Source: CAYRVX01 sp964642165 (GTDB lineage Bacteria; Planctomycetota; Phycisphaerae; SM23-33). Taken from it: DNA of 18,562 nt. The stretch covers positions 1 through 18,562 of the forward strand of contig CAZXOC010000137.1 in the NCBI GenBank assembly GCA_964642165.1, written 5' to 3'. Numbering within the stretch: position 1 is the stretch's first letter; every line of letters starts with the position of its first letter. A program made the translations under genes and the position numbers. Below the pieces are notes generated by a model. The model had not been told where the DNA came from. It was given only the letters and a program-made list of their open reading frames with translations, and did not search any database. Of the stretch, positions 1 to 6,321 are shown piece by piece.

Positions 1-202
1 CGAGGTTGTGATCCACGTAGCTGACGGACAGCTCGGTGCGGACGCGCGGCACGCCCATGGCCTCCAGCAGCAGGAAGGCCGTCGTGCCGGTGGCGTCCTG
101 GGTGAGCGTCTGGTCGATGCGGATGCCGATTTCGCGGCCGGGGATCAGCTCGCCGGCGACGAGGTGCCCCGAGAGGATCTTCTGGGCGACGGTCTGTGCC
201 AT
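1..202 (-). CDS. Aconitate hydratase, N-terminal fragment (cut by window edge)
   Basis: Only the first 67 codons are present; the gene runs off the left edge. The protein starts MAQTVAQKIL and carries ELIPGREIGIRIDQTLTQDA (residues 18-37) followed by EAMGVPRVRTELSVSYVDHN. This is the N-terminal signature of the aconitase superfamily, close to the single-chain aconitases that isomerise citrate to isocitrate in the TCA cycle. The iron-sulphur cysteines lie outside the window, so a homoaconitase or isopropylmalate dehydratase large subunit is not fully excluded, though the DQTLTQDATGT stretch fits aconitase best. The ATG at 200-202 follows an AGAGGAG ribosome site. It lies 38 bases after the stop of the alkyltransferase gene on the same strand, so the two are probably co-transcribed. 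Confidence 0.85.
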   Translation of the reverse strand, partial: MAQTVAQKILSGHLVAGELIPGREIGIRIDQTLTQDATGTTAFLLLEAMGVPRVRTELSVSYVDHNL

Positions 203-240
203 GAGTGCTCCTCTGCGCGGGTCGTCGGGCCCGCCGCGCG

Positions 241-789
241 TCAATCGGGGGCCTCGGGGCGGCCGAGGACGCGGGCCTCCAGGTCGAGCATGCGGCGCTT
301 GACGTCCACGCCCCCGGGCGCGGAGAAGCCCCCGAGGCGCCCGTCGGCGTACGTCACCCTGTGACAGGGAACCACCAGCGGCAGAGGGTTCTTGCCGAGG
401 ATGGTCGCCACGGCGCGGGGCGCCTCGGGGCGCCCGATCTCGGCGGCCAGTCGCCCGTAGCTCGACGTCCGCCCGTAGGGGATCGCCCGGCAGGCGCGAA
501 GCACGCGGCCGCCGAAGCTCCGCTCGGCGGGCAGGTCGCAGGCGATCTCGCCGAAGTCGACCTGGCGGGCGTTGAAGTAGTCTCGGCAGAGGCGGATGAC
601 GGCCTCGAAGGGCGCATCGTCGCGGACGCAGCCCTTGTGCTCCCAGGCCAGCAGGTCGGCGAGCTGGTCGGCCGGGTAGTGAGGCAGCACGAGCCGGCGC
701 AGCCCCGCGGCGGTCGCCACGCCGCCCATCGGCCCCCACGCGGTGGGCCAGACGGCGCAGCATTGCTGTTGGGAAGGCTTCCTGGCCAT
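241..789 (-). CDS. ogt: Methylated-DNA--[protein]-cysteine S-methyltransferase
   Basis: A 182-residue suicide DNA-repair enzyme that moves the alkyl group from O6-alkylguanine (or O4-alkylthymine) in DNA to its own cysteine. The active-site motif PCHRV is at residues 141-145 with acceptor Cys142. The preceding IPYGRTSSYGRLA (103-115) is the DNA-binding helix region, Arg125 in PRAV matches the arginine finger, and Asn134 matches the hinge asparagine. Length is normal for Ogt/MGMT, with a short N-terminal domain and no Ada regulatory domain. The ATG at 787-789 has no Shine-Dalgarno sequence: the bases before it are six cytosines, and a good -10 box ends 8 bases upstream, so the transcript is probably leaderless. 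The aconitase gene follows 38 bases downstream. Confidence 0.93.
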   Translation of the reverse strand: MARKPSQQQCCAVWPTAWGPMGGVATAAGLRRLVLPHYPADQLADLLAWEHKGCVRDDAPFEAVIRLCRDYFNARQVDFGEIACDLPAERSFGGRVLRACRAIPYGRTSSYGRLAAEIGRPEAPRAVATILGKNPLPLVVPCHRVTYADGRLGGFSAPGGVDVKRRMLDLEARVLGRPEAPD

Positions 790-797
790 GGGGGGAG

Positions 798-826
798 ATG
801 ATAGGCCCCGGGCGCGAGGGCATCAA
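798..826 (-). promoter_or_regulatory. Promoter of ogt
   Basis: On the minus strand the sequence reads TTGATG (826-821), a 17-base spacer, then TATCAT (803-798). Both boxes are close to the sigma-70 consensus. Transcription would start at about 789-791, at or within two bases of the ogt ATG at 789, so little or no 5' leader is expected. Confidence 0.6.
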
Positions 827-840
827 GGCCCGACGGGGCC

Positions 841-1614
841 TCAGGTCCGGGCGCGCTGGGTCGCGGTCGATTCGCGCTGGAACTGGGCGGCCTTGACGCT
901 GATCGACTGGAGGGCGTCGCGGCCCTCGGCGCTCTGGGCGAGGCCGACGAACTGGAAGCCCAGGTGCAGCTTGCCTTCGATGGCCTGGGCGTGGCGGAAC
1001 TGGGCGTCGGCGTAGACGGCCTCCTCGCCGACGCCGAAGTGGACGCGGACGCCGACGGTCTCGCCGACGTCGAGCACGTCGGCGGCGTCGGCCTCACAGG
1101 CGACCTGGAAGCCCCCGGCGCTGATGTTGGCCACGCGCCCGGACCAGACGGGCTTGCCGGGGCCGGTCCCCGCCGGCTCGGCGTCGCGCCCGCCCAGCCA
1201 GAACGACGCACGGACGACGCGGTTGGGCGGCACGTCCGCGCGGAGAAACGCGCGGCGCTGCATGCGGTGCATCTTCGTCGGGCAGCACACGGACAGGACG
1301 ACGGCGGCCGTGCCGTCCGCCAGATGGCCTTCCTCCGTGCCCGCCACCGTCCCCGTGAAGATGTGCTTGTGGTGCTTGAACTTGAAGCTGACGCCGGCCT
1401 TGTCGGCGGGGCGCAGCCCAAACGGCCGGCCGTCGGGGCCCTCCGGCATCTCCAGGTGGATGTGCTCCGCCTGGAGGGCGACCAGGCGGCTGCGAAGGTT
1501 CGACCACGTCCCGTTCTCCCCGCGGACCGTGATCGTCGCGGGGATGTGGCGTTCGACAGCGGCCTGAAGCACATCGTCAATCTGCTGGATGGTGAGATGC
1601 TGTAAGGTCGCCAT
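841..1614 (-). CDS. YcgR-like PilZ domain protein (first of a tandem pair)
   Basis: A 257-residue protein with a YcgR-type N-terminal domain (about 1-110, containing GVSFKFKHHKHIFTG) and a C-terminal PilZ domain. The cyclic-di-GMP binding signature is visible: R121-x3-R125 in RRAFLR, then N163-I-S165-A-G-G168, then LGFQFVGL at 218-225. PilZ proteins bind cyclic di-GMP and pass the signal on to motility, secretion or polysaccharide machinery; which target applies here is unknown. An FWLGG motif (138-142) lies between the two binding motifs. No signal peptide or membrane segment, so cytoplasmic. The ATG at 1612-1614 has GGAGG about 13 bases upstream, slightly far. The neighbour at 1759-2529 is a paralogue on the same strand. 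Confidence 0.85.
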   Translation of the reverse strand: MATLQHLTIQQIDDVLQAAVERHIPATITVRGENGTWSNLRSRLVALQAEHIHLEMPEGPDGRPFGLRPADKAGVSFKFKHHKHIFTGTVAGTEEGHLADGTAAVVLSVCCPTKMHRMQRRAFLRADVPPNRVVRASFWLGGRDAEPAGTGPGKPVWSGRVANISAGGFQVACEADAADVLDVGETVGVRVHFGVGEEAVYADAQFRHAQAIEGKLHLGFQFVGLAQSAEGRDALQSISVKAAQFQRESTATQRART

Positions 1615-1758
1615 GTTGTCGGCCTGACCTCCGGCCTGTCGCAGTTGAGTTGCCCTCGCGGCTCCGGGGCCACAGGGGGGCCTACCCTTGTTTCGGTTCC
1701 GAGCGGAGGCGACTTGAGCAACGAGCGGCGCGGCCGGAAATGGCCCGGGCGGATCACC

Positions 1759-2529
1759 TTACACGGCGACGGCCTGCTGCTTCAGCTCGCCGGCGCGTTC
1801 GGCGATCTTCCGGTGGATGAGCTCCAGGGCACCTGCCCCCTGCTCGTCGCCCTCGACCTGGACGAACTGGAGCCCCATCAGGGCCATTTCGCCGTCCGGG
1901 GCGCAGTGGCGCAGTTGGGCGTCGATCAGCGCGGCCTGCTCCTCCGCCCCGAACGTCACGAGGACGCCGAGCATGTCGCCCACCTCCAGGTACTTCGCCG
2001 CTTCGTAGGTGGTGCGGACCAGCATGCCCCCCTGGGAGATGTTCAGCACGCGCCCGGACCACGTCGGCGTCTCGACGGTGGCCTCCGCCGGCTGGGCCTC
2101 CCAGCCGCCCAGCCAGAACGTCGCCCGCGTCAGCTCGTCGAAGGGAAGCTCGATCCGGTCGTGCAGGCGGCGTCGGGCCTTCAGCATGCGGTCGGGTCGG
2201 TCCAGTCGCACGGCCTCGGCGGGGGGGGCGTCTTCCAGCCGGTAGGTCTCGAGGTAGCCGACCCTTCCGGCGAAGACGAACTTGCGGTGCCCGGTGCTGA
2301 AACTGACGCCGACGCGCTCGCCGATGCGGAAGCGGAAGCCCTTGGGGAACTGCCCCGGGTCCGGCTGCTCGACCCAGAGGATCCCCTTGTGCTGGGCAAT
2401 CGCGCACGTGGGGAAGGTGATCCAACGCTCCCGGTACTGGACGGTCAGCGCGACGGAGAGGTGGCTCTCGCCGAGGAGCTTCAGCGCCTCCAACATCTCC
2501 TCCTGCGACAGCTCTTCGAGAAAGGACAT
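1759..2529 (-). CDS. YcgR-like PilZ domain protein (second of a tandem pair)
   Basis: A 256-residue cytoplasmic protein with the same plan as its neighbour: N-terminal YcgR-like domain (VGVSFSTGHRKFVFAGRV, about 73-90), then PilZ with R121-x3-R125 in RRLHDR, FWLGG at 138-142, WSGRV at 157-161, N163-I-S165-Q-G-G168 and LMGLQFVQV near 217-225. The binding residues sit at the same residue numbers in both proteins, so they arose by tandem duplication, but the sequences between motifs are well diverged, suggesting separate jobs. I started at ATG 2527-2529 (MSFLEEL) because it aligns with the paralogue; the reading frame stays open far upstream, but that part is antisense to the membrane-protein gene's own coding frame. 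The binding residues predict cyclic-di-GMP binding; partner unknown. Confidence 0.85.
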   Translation of the reverse strand: MSFLEELSQEEMLEALKLLGESHLSVALTVQYRERWITFPTCAIAQHKGILWVEQPDPGQFPKGFRFRIGERVGVSFSTGHRKFVFAGRVGYLETYRLEDAPPAEAVRLDRPDRMLKARRRLHDRIELPFDELTRATFWLGGWEAQPAEATVETPTWSGRVLNISQGGMLVRTTYEAAKYLEVGDMLGVLVTFGAEEQAALIDAQLRHCAPDGEMALMGLQFVQVEGDEQGAGALELIHRKIAERAGELKQQAVAV

Positions 2530-2648
2530 GCCTGGACTCGCTCCGCCGCTTCGCGCCCACACCCATCTCCCGTATCCCTTCGTCAAGCGCAGGCAGGGGC
2601 TTGAGATAAATCTCCGCCGGGTCGCAGGTGCGCCCGCGCGACGGCGGG

Positions 2649-3836
2649 TTATTCCCCCGCGCCGTCCCCCGCGGCCAGTTCCGCCTGCATCGACTCGGCA
2701 CCGGGCAGGCGCACCCCCGTGACGGCCACGATCACGCCGGGCAGGCCCCACAGGATGGGCACCAGCCTCGCCAGCAGCGCCAGGACCAGGATGGTGCTCA
2801 CGCCGGAAGGGGACGCCCGGAAGAACTCCACGTACCAGTTCTCGATCCACCCGACGCCGCCCGGGGTGAGGGGCACGGCGCCGATGATGTAGATCAGCGG
2901 CACGTAGAGGAAGTACGTGTACCAGGGCGTCTGGATCGACAGGCTGCGCCCCGTCAGGGCGATGAAGCCCACGAACGCCAGGTGCGCGACGAAGGAGATC
3001 CCGACGGCCTTGACCAGGCAGCCCAGGTGGCGGCGGTACAGCCGCGCCGCGTGCCCCGCCGCGGCGATGTGATGCGCGATGGGCAGCCGCCGGTAGAGCC
3101 TCTCCAGGCGCAGCGCCCGCCGGAAGGCGGCGCTGAGCAGGAACAGCAGCAGGCCGGACACCACCACCAGGATCACGGCCACGCTGACGGCCGGAAGGCG
3201 GTACTCCGCCCAGCCTGCCGGGTCGCCCGCCAGCATCACGCCCAGCATCACCGCGGCCATCAACGCCAGCTCCACCAGGCCCAGCAGCCGATCGACGAAG
3301 ACGCTGACCAGCGCCGCCGCCTTCCTGGGGGTGTGCTTCGCCGCGTAGTAGGCCTTGACCAGGTCCCCGCCGACGGTGCCGGGGACGACGGCGTTGAAGA
3401 ACTGCCCGAGGAACGTCAGCCGGACCGCCTCCCACAGCGAGATGGGGATCTCCTGGATTCGCAGGAGCAGCCGCCAGCGCACGGCGACCAGCAGCAGGGA
3501 GACGCCGAAGCCCATCGCCGCCAGCCCGGCCAGGGGGACGTGGATCTCGCGAAGGCTCGTGACGAAGCCCGGGCGGATCACCTGCCGGCTCGACGGCATC
3601 GGCTCGAACTCCGTGACGCCGCGCAGTTCCACCCGGCGCGACCAGGGCGGGCCGAAGCGAACGCGCAGCCGCTGCGGCGCCTCGGCGGTGGGCAGCGCGG
3701 CGAGCACCGTGCAGGTGCCCCCGCCGGCGCGGAGCTGGGCGTAGTCGCGCCAGTGGACCCGGGCGACGACCCAGATCAGCAGGCCCGCCGCGAGGAGGGC
3801 CTTCCCCGAGAGAATCACCAGCTTGCGTTTGGTCGT
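2649..3836 (-). CDS. UPF0104 / lysylphosphatidylglycerol synthase-type integral membrane protein
   Basis: A polytopic inner-membrane protein of the UPF0104 (LPG synthase TM, YbhN/AglD-like) family. Signatures are GQFFNAVVPGTVGGDLVKAY (about 144-163) and PLTPGGVGWIE (322-332). Relatives are thought to flip or transfer lipid-linked groups, and some are half of lysylphosphatidylglycerol synthases; no aminoacyl-transfer domain is present here, so the substrate is unknown. Between helix 1 (about 7-25) and the next helix (about 101-118) lies an insertion of about 75 residues that looks beta-rich and non-membrane. The start is uncertain. GGAG (3848-3845) lies 8 bases before an ACG at 3836, giving (M)TKRKLVIL with a positive N-terminus. 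The first ordinary start is GTG at 3818, six residues later and too far from that site. ATG 4025 lies upstream of the promoter. Confidence 0.82.
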   Translation of the reverse strand, partial: TTKRKLVILSGKALLAAGLLIWVVARVHWRDYAQLRAGGGTCTVLAALPTAEAPQRLRVRFGPPWSRRVELRGVTEFEPMPSSRQVIRPGFVTSLREIHVPLAGLAAMGFGVSLLLVAVRWRLLLRIQEIPISLWEAVRLTFLGQFFNAVVPGTVGGDLVKAYYAAKHTPRKAAALVSVFVDRLLGLVELALMAAVMLGVMLAGDPAGWAEYRLPAVSVAVILVVVSGLLLFLLSAAFRRALRLERLYRRLPIAHHIAAAGHAARLYRRHLGCLVKAVGISFVAHLAFVGFIALTGRSLSIQTPWYTYFLYVPLIYIIGAVPLTPGGVGWIENWYVEFFRASPSGVSTILVLALLARLVPILWGLPGVIVAVTGVRLPGAESMQAELAAGDGAGE

Positions 3837-3866
3837 GACGTTGTCTCCGTCAGGTGGCGAGGCGGG

Positions 3867-3895
3867 ATTATACCGTCGGCGCCCGCGACGGGGAA
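3867..3895 (-). promoter_or_regulatory. Promoter of the UPF0104 membrane protein gene
   Basis: The minus strand carries a perfect TATAAT (3872-3867), with a weak TTCCCC (3895-3890) 17 bases upstream. The predicted transcript begins near 3860, giving a leader of about 24 bases that contains GGAG at 3848-3845. This places the true start near 3836 rather than at the upstream ATG 4025. Confidence 0.5.
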
Positions 3896-3919
3896 GGCGG
3901 CTCGCCGGCGGCTTTGGGC

Positions 3920-3948
3920 TTACCCGCGCCGCGGCCTCATGATAGAAT
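3920..3948 (+). promoter_or_regulatory. Promoter of the kinase-phosphatase operon
   Basis: TTACCC (3920-3925), a 17-base spacer and TAGAAT (3943-3948), extended to TGATAGAAT by an upstream TG. Transcription would begin near 3955, leaving a leader of about 50 bases before ATG 4007. It is divergent from the promoter at 3867-3895, so the 170-base region 3837-4006 serves both directions. Confidence 0.45.
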
Positions 3949-4006
3949 GCCAAGCGGCGTCGGACGGTTCGGCGCGGGTTCCCGCACGGCATCATCCTTG
4001 GCGCAC

Positions 4007-4855
4007 ATGGGCAGCACGCCGACACTGGACGTACCCGGCTACCAGGTCATCCGCTTCCTGGGCAGCGGTGCGCGGAGCACCATCTGGCAGGTGCGGGACC
4101 GCCAGACGCACGACGTGCTCGCCCTCAAGCGCGTGGTCAAGCGCACCCTCTCGGACGTGCGGTTCCTCGAGCAGGCGATCAACGAGCACGACGTCGGCTC
4201 GCAGCTCGACCACCCCGGCATCCGGCACATCTACGGCATGCGGCGGGTCAAGCGGTGGCTGCGCCTCCGCGAGGTCCACGTCATGATGGAGTTCTGCGAG
4301 GGCCGAAGCGTCCAGGAGGACCGACCCCAGGACATCCGCGCGGCGCTGCGGATCTTCCTGAAGGTGGCCGCCGCCCTGGCCCACATGAACGCCCGGGGCT
4401 TCGTCCACGCCGACACGAAACCCAACAACATCATCGTCTCGCTTGACGGGGTCGTGAAGATCATCGACTTCGGCCAGAGCTGCCCCGTCGGGACCGCCAA
4501 GTCGCGCATCCAGGGCACGCCCGACTTCATCGCGCCCGAGCAGGTCCACCGCCGCCCCGTGGACGGGCGGACCGACGTGTTCAACTTCGGCGCGACGCTC
4601 TACTGGACGCTGACGGCGCGCCCGATCCCCACCGTGCTGCCGAAGGACGGGTCGCTCCCGCTCGGCGCGGCGCAGCGGGTCGCGCCGCCGAGCCGGACCA
4701 ACCCCGGCGTGCCCGACTCGCTCGACAAGCTCGTGACGGACTGCATCGAGCCCCACCCGCGCCGGCGCCCCGCCTCGATGAACGAGGTGGGCTCGCGGCT
4801 GGACCTCATCGCCAAGCAGCTCGCGCGCCCCGGCGACGACGAGACGGATTCGTGA
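4007..4855 (+). CDS. Stand-alone Ser/Thr protein kinase, non-RD type
   Basis: A 282-residue Hanks-type kinase that is little more than the catalytic domain, with no membrane helix or sensor domain. Visible motifs: glycine-rich loop LGSGARSTIW (18-27), ATP-anchoring Lys41 in LALKRV, probable helix-C Glu60, catalytic loop HADTKPNN (134-141) with Asp136, Lys138 and Asn141, metal-binding DFG (154-156), APE (176-178) and DVFNFG (190-195). The usual HRD is HAD, so it is a non-RD kinase and probably does not need activation-loop phosphorylation in the usual way. The ATG at 4007 gives a domain starting right at the N-lobe; no clear ribosome site precedes it. The phosphatase gene begins 7 bases after its stop, suggesting paired phosphorylation and dephosphorylation. 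Substrates are unknown. Confidence 0.88.
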   Translation: MGSTPTLDVPGYQVIRFLGSGARSTIWQVRDRQTHDVLALKRVVKRTLSDVRFLEQAINEHDVGSQLDHPGIRHIYGMRRVKRWLRLREVHVMMEFCEGRSVQEDRPQDIRAALRIFLKVAAALAHMNARGFVHADTKPNNIIVSLDGVVKIIDFGQSCPVGTAKSRIQGTPDFIAPEQVHRRPVDGRTDVFNFGATLYWTLTARPIPTVLPKDGSLPLGAAQRVAPPSRTNPGVPDSLDKLVTDCIEPHPRRRPASMNEVGSRLDLIAKQLARPGDDETDS

Positions 4856-4862
4856 GGGCACC

Positions 4863-5723
4863 GTGACCGAGGCCTGCGCCGACATCCTCCGCGAGGCGGC
4901 CGACCTGAACCGGCAGGACACCCGCCGCGACGGGAACACGGTCGTGCTCGGCGGCGGCGTCGAGGTCGTCGTCGCCGGCGACCTGCACGGCCACCGGCGG
5001 AACCTCGAGCGGATCCTCGCCTACGCCGACCTGGCCAACCGCCCGCACCGGCGCCTGATCCTCCAGGAGATCATCCACGGGCCGCCGGACCGGCAGAGCG
5101 GCCACGACCTCAGCATCGAGGTGCTGCGGCGGGCGGCCCAGGCGAAGCTCGCCCATCCCCGCCAGGTGCTCTTCCTGCTGGGCAACCACGACGTGGCCCA
5201 GGCGACGGGGCGCGAGATCACGAAGGCCGGCCACGGCGTCTGCCGGGCCTTCGTCGAGGGCGTCCGGCACGCCGTCGGGCGCGAAGGCGCCCTCGAGACG
5301 CTCGAGGCCCTCGACGCCTTCCTCCTGTCCATGCCCATCGCCGCTCGCACGCCCGGCGACGTGCTGATCTGCCACACGCTGCCGACGCCGCAGCGGATGC
5401 ACCTGGCCGGCGAGGACGTCCCCGACGGGCCGTACGACGAGTCGACCCTGTGCCGCGGCGGGAGCGTCTACGAGTGGACCTGGGGCCGCAACCAGACGCC
5501 CGAACAGGTCGATCGCCTCGCCGAGCGCCTCGGCGTGACGTTCTTCGTGCTCGGCCACCGCCACATCCGCTCGGGATACGAGCTGATCGGCCGGCGTGCG
5601 ATCATCCTCACGGCCGAGCACGACCGCGGGTGCGTCCTGTGCCTCCCCTCCGACGCGCCGCTGACCGCGGCGGACGTGCCCGGCTGCCTCCGACCGATCG
5701 CCCACCTGGGCAAGCAGGCCTGA
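4863..5723 (+). CDS. Metallophosphoesterase (PPP-like protein phosphatase)
   Basis: A 286-residue soluble calcineurin-like phosphoesterase. Metal-binding motifs are GDLHGH (39-44), LGNHD (106-110), His171 in ICHTLP and GHRH (231-234). The second motif, normally GDxVDRG in PPP phosphatases, is missing; at the expected place the sequence reads LQEIIHGP (67-74). A GGSVYEWTWGR block (199-209) precedes the last motif. I recall similar proteins from planctomycetes annotated as metallophosphoesterases, but have not checked. The start is GTG 4863, with GAGGG at 4854-4858 overlapping the kinase stop codon, so translation is probably coupled. Its likely job is to reverse the kinase's phosphorylation, an inference from gene order. 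A diadenosine-tetraphosphatase-like activity is an alternative. Confidence 0.82.
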   Translation: MTEACADILREAADLNRQDTRRDGNTVVLGGGVEVVVAGDLHGHRRNLERILAYADLANRPHRRLILQEIIHGPPDRQSGHDLSIEVLRRAAQAKLAHPRQVLFLLGNHDVAQATGREITKAGHGVCRAFVEGVRHAVGREGALETLEALDAFLLSMPIAARTPGDVLICHTLPTPQRMHLAGEDVPDGPYDESTLCRGGSVYEWTWGRNQTPEQVDRLAERLGVTFFVLGHRHIRSGYELIGRRAIILTAEHDRGCVLCLPSDAPLTAADVPGCLRPIAHLGKQA

Positions 5724-5746
5724 GGACGCATCCGAGCAGGCACGCC

Positions 5747-6052
5747 ATGACAGGACTGACCGGCAAGCAGAAACGCTTCCTTCGCGGGCTCGGCCAGCGG
5801 CTCGAGCCCTCGGTCGTCCTCGGCAAGTCGGGCATGACGCCGGCGATCGTGGCGGCCGTGGGCGAGCAGCTCTCGCGCCGGGAGCTCATCAAGGTCCGCC
5901 TGCCCGCCGGGCCCGGGCGCGCGCGCCGGGCGAGCGCCGAGGCCCTCGCCGCCGCCGCGGAGGCAAGCTGCGCGGGCGTCGTCGGGCGCACGGCGCTGCT
6001 GTACCGCCCGAACCCGGACCTGCCGGCACGCGAGCGCCTCGCCCTGCCGTAA
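5747..6052 (+). CDS. yhbY: YhbY/CRM-domain RNA-binding protein
   Basis: A 101-residue single-domain CRS1-YhbY (CRM) protein. Key features are LTGKQKRFLRGLGQ near the N-terminus, the GKSG loop (26-29) that is the RNA-binding GxxG-like turn, RELIKVRL (45-52), and the closing strand GRTALLYR (80-87). YhbY proteins associate with pre-50S ribosomal particles and are thought to help ribosome assembly. Length and motif order are normal; a short acidic/proline tail follows. The ATG at 5747 lies 23 bases after the phosphatase stop, with GAGCAGG upstream, so it is probably the last gene of the kinase operon. No terminator with a T-run follows, though an imperfect stem (AAGGCGG with CCGCCCTT) lies just after the stop. 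Confidence 0.9.
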   Translation: MTGLTGKQKRFLRGLGQRLEPSVVLGKSGMTPAIVAAVGEQLSRRELIKVRLPAGPGRARRASAEALAAAAEASCAGVVGRTALLYRPNPDLPARERLALP

Positions 6053-6238
6053 GGCGGACTCCCCGCGCCGCCGGCCGCCCTTGCGAATTCCCACCCAGAT
6101 TCTTCTTGACGTATGTGTTGTAGGCGCGGGCACGCCGGACGGGCGGGTGGTCCCTGAGCGCGGTGCGGCCGCGAGCGCTGTCCCCACCCACGCGGATGGG
6201 GCCGCGCACTCCGCGACCGTGGCAGCCTCGCGGCCGGG

Positions 6239-6267
6239 TGGACATCGGCGCGGGGGGCGTCTATCAT
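6239..6267 (+). promoter_or_regulatory. Promoter of araB
   Basis: TGGACA (6239-6244), a 17-base spacer and TATCAT (6262-6267) form a good sigma-70-like pair in the 269-base gap between yhbY and araB. The predicted start near 6274 gives a leader of about 48 bases, and an operator-like inverted repeat lies inside it. An isolated TTGACG at 6106-6111 upstream has no matching -10 box. Nothing else recognisable was seen in this gap. Confidence 0.5.
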
Positions 6268-6289
6268 CCGGGCCAACGCCGGCGGCGTT

Positions 6290-6307
6290 TCGTGACGATA
6301 CTCACGA
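6290..6307. repeat. Operator-like inverted repeat upstream of araB
   Basis: A perfect inverted repeat, TCGTGA (6290-6295) and TCACGA (6302-6307), separated by six bases. It lies about 15 bases after the predicted araB transcription start and just before the ribosome site (GGGACGAGAG, 6311-6320). The size suits a dimeric repressor site; a weak RNA hairpin is the alternative. No regulator gene is next to it. Confidence 0.45.
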
Positions 6308-6321
6308 TAAGGGACGAGAGC

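Noticed and set aside
2602..2614. GAGAT-TT-ATCTC palindrome (minus strand) upstream of the second PilZ gene, considered as promoter or operator.
   Set aside because: The arms are only 5 bases and no matching -35 box is found; too weak to call.
3837..4025. ATG 4025 as the start of the UPF0104 protein.
   Set aside because: It overlaps the kinase start and lies upstream of the TATAAT promoter; the added residues are Arg/Pro-rich and unlike the family.
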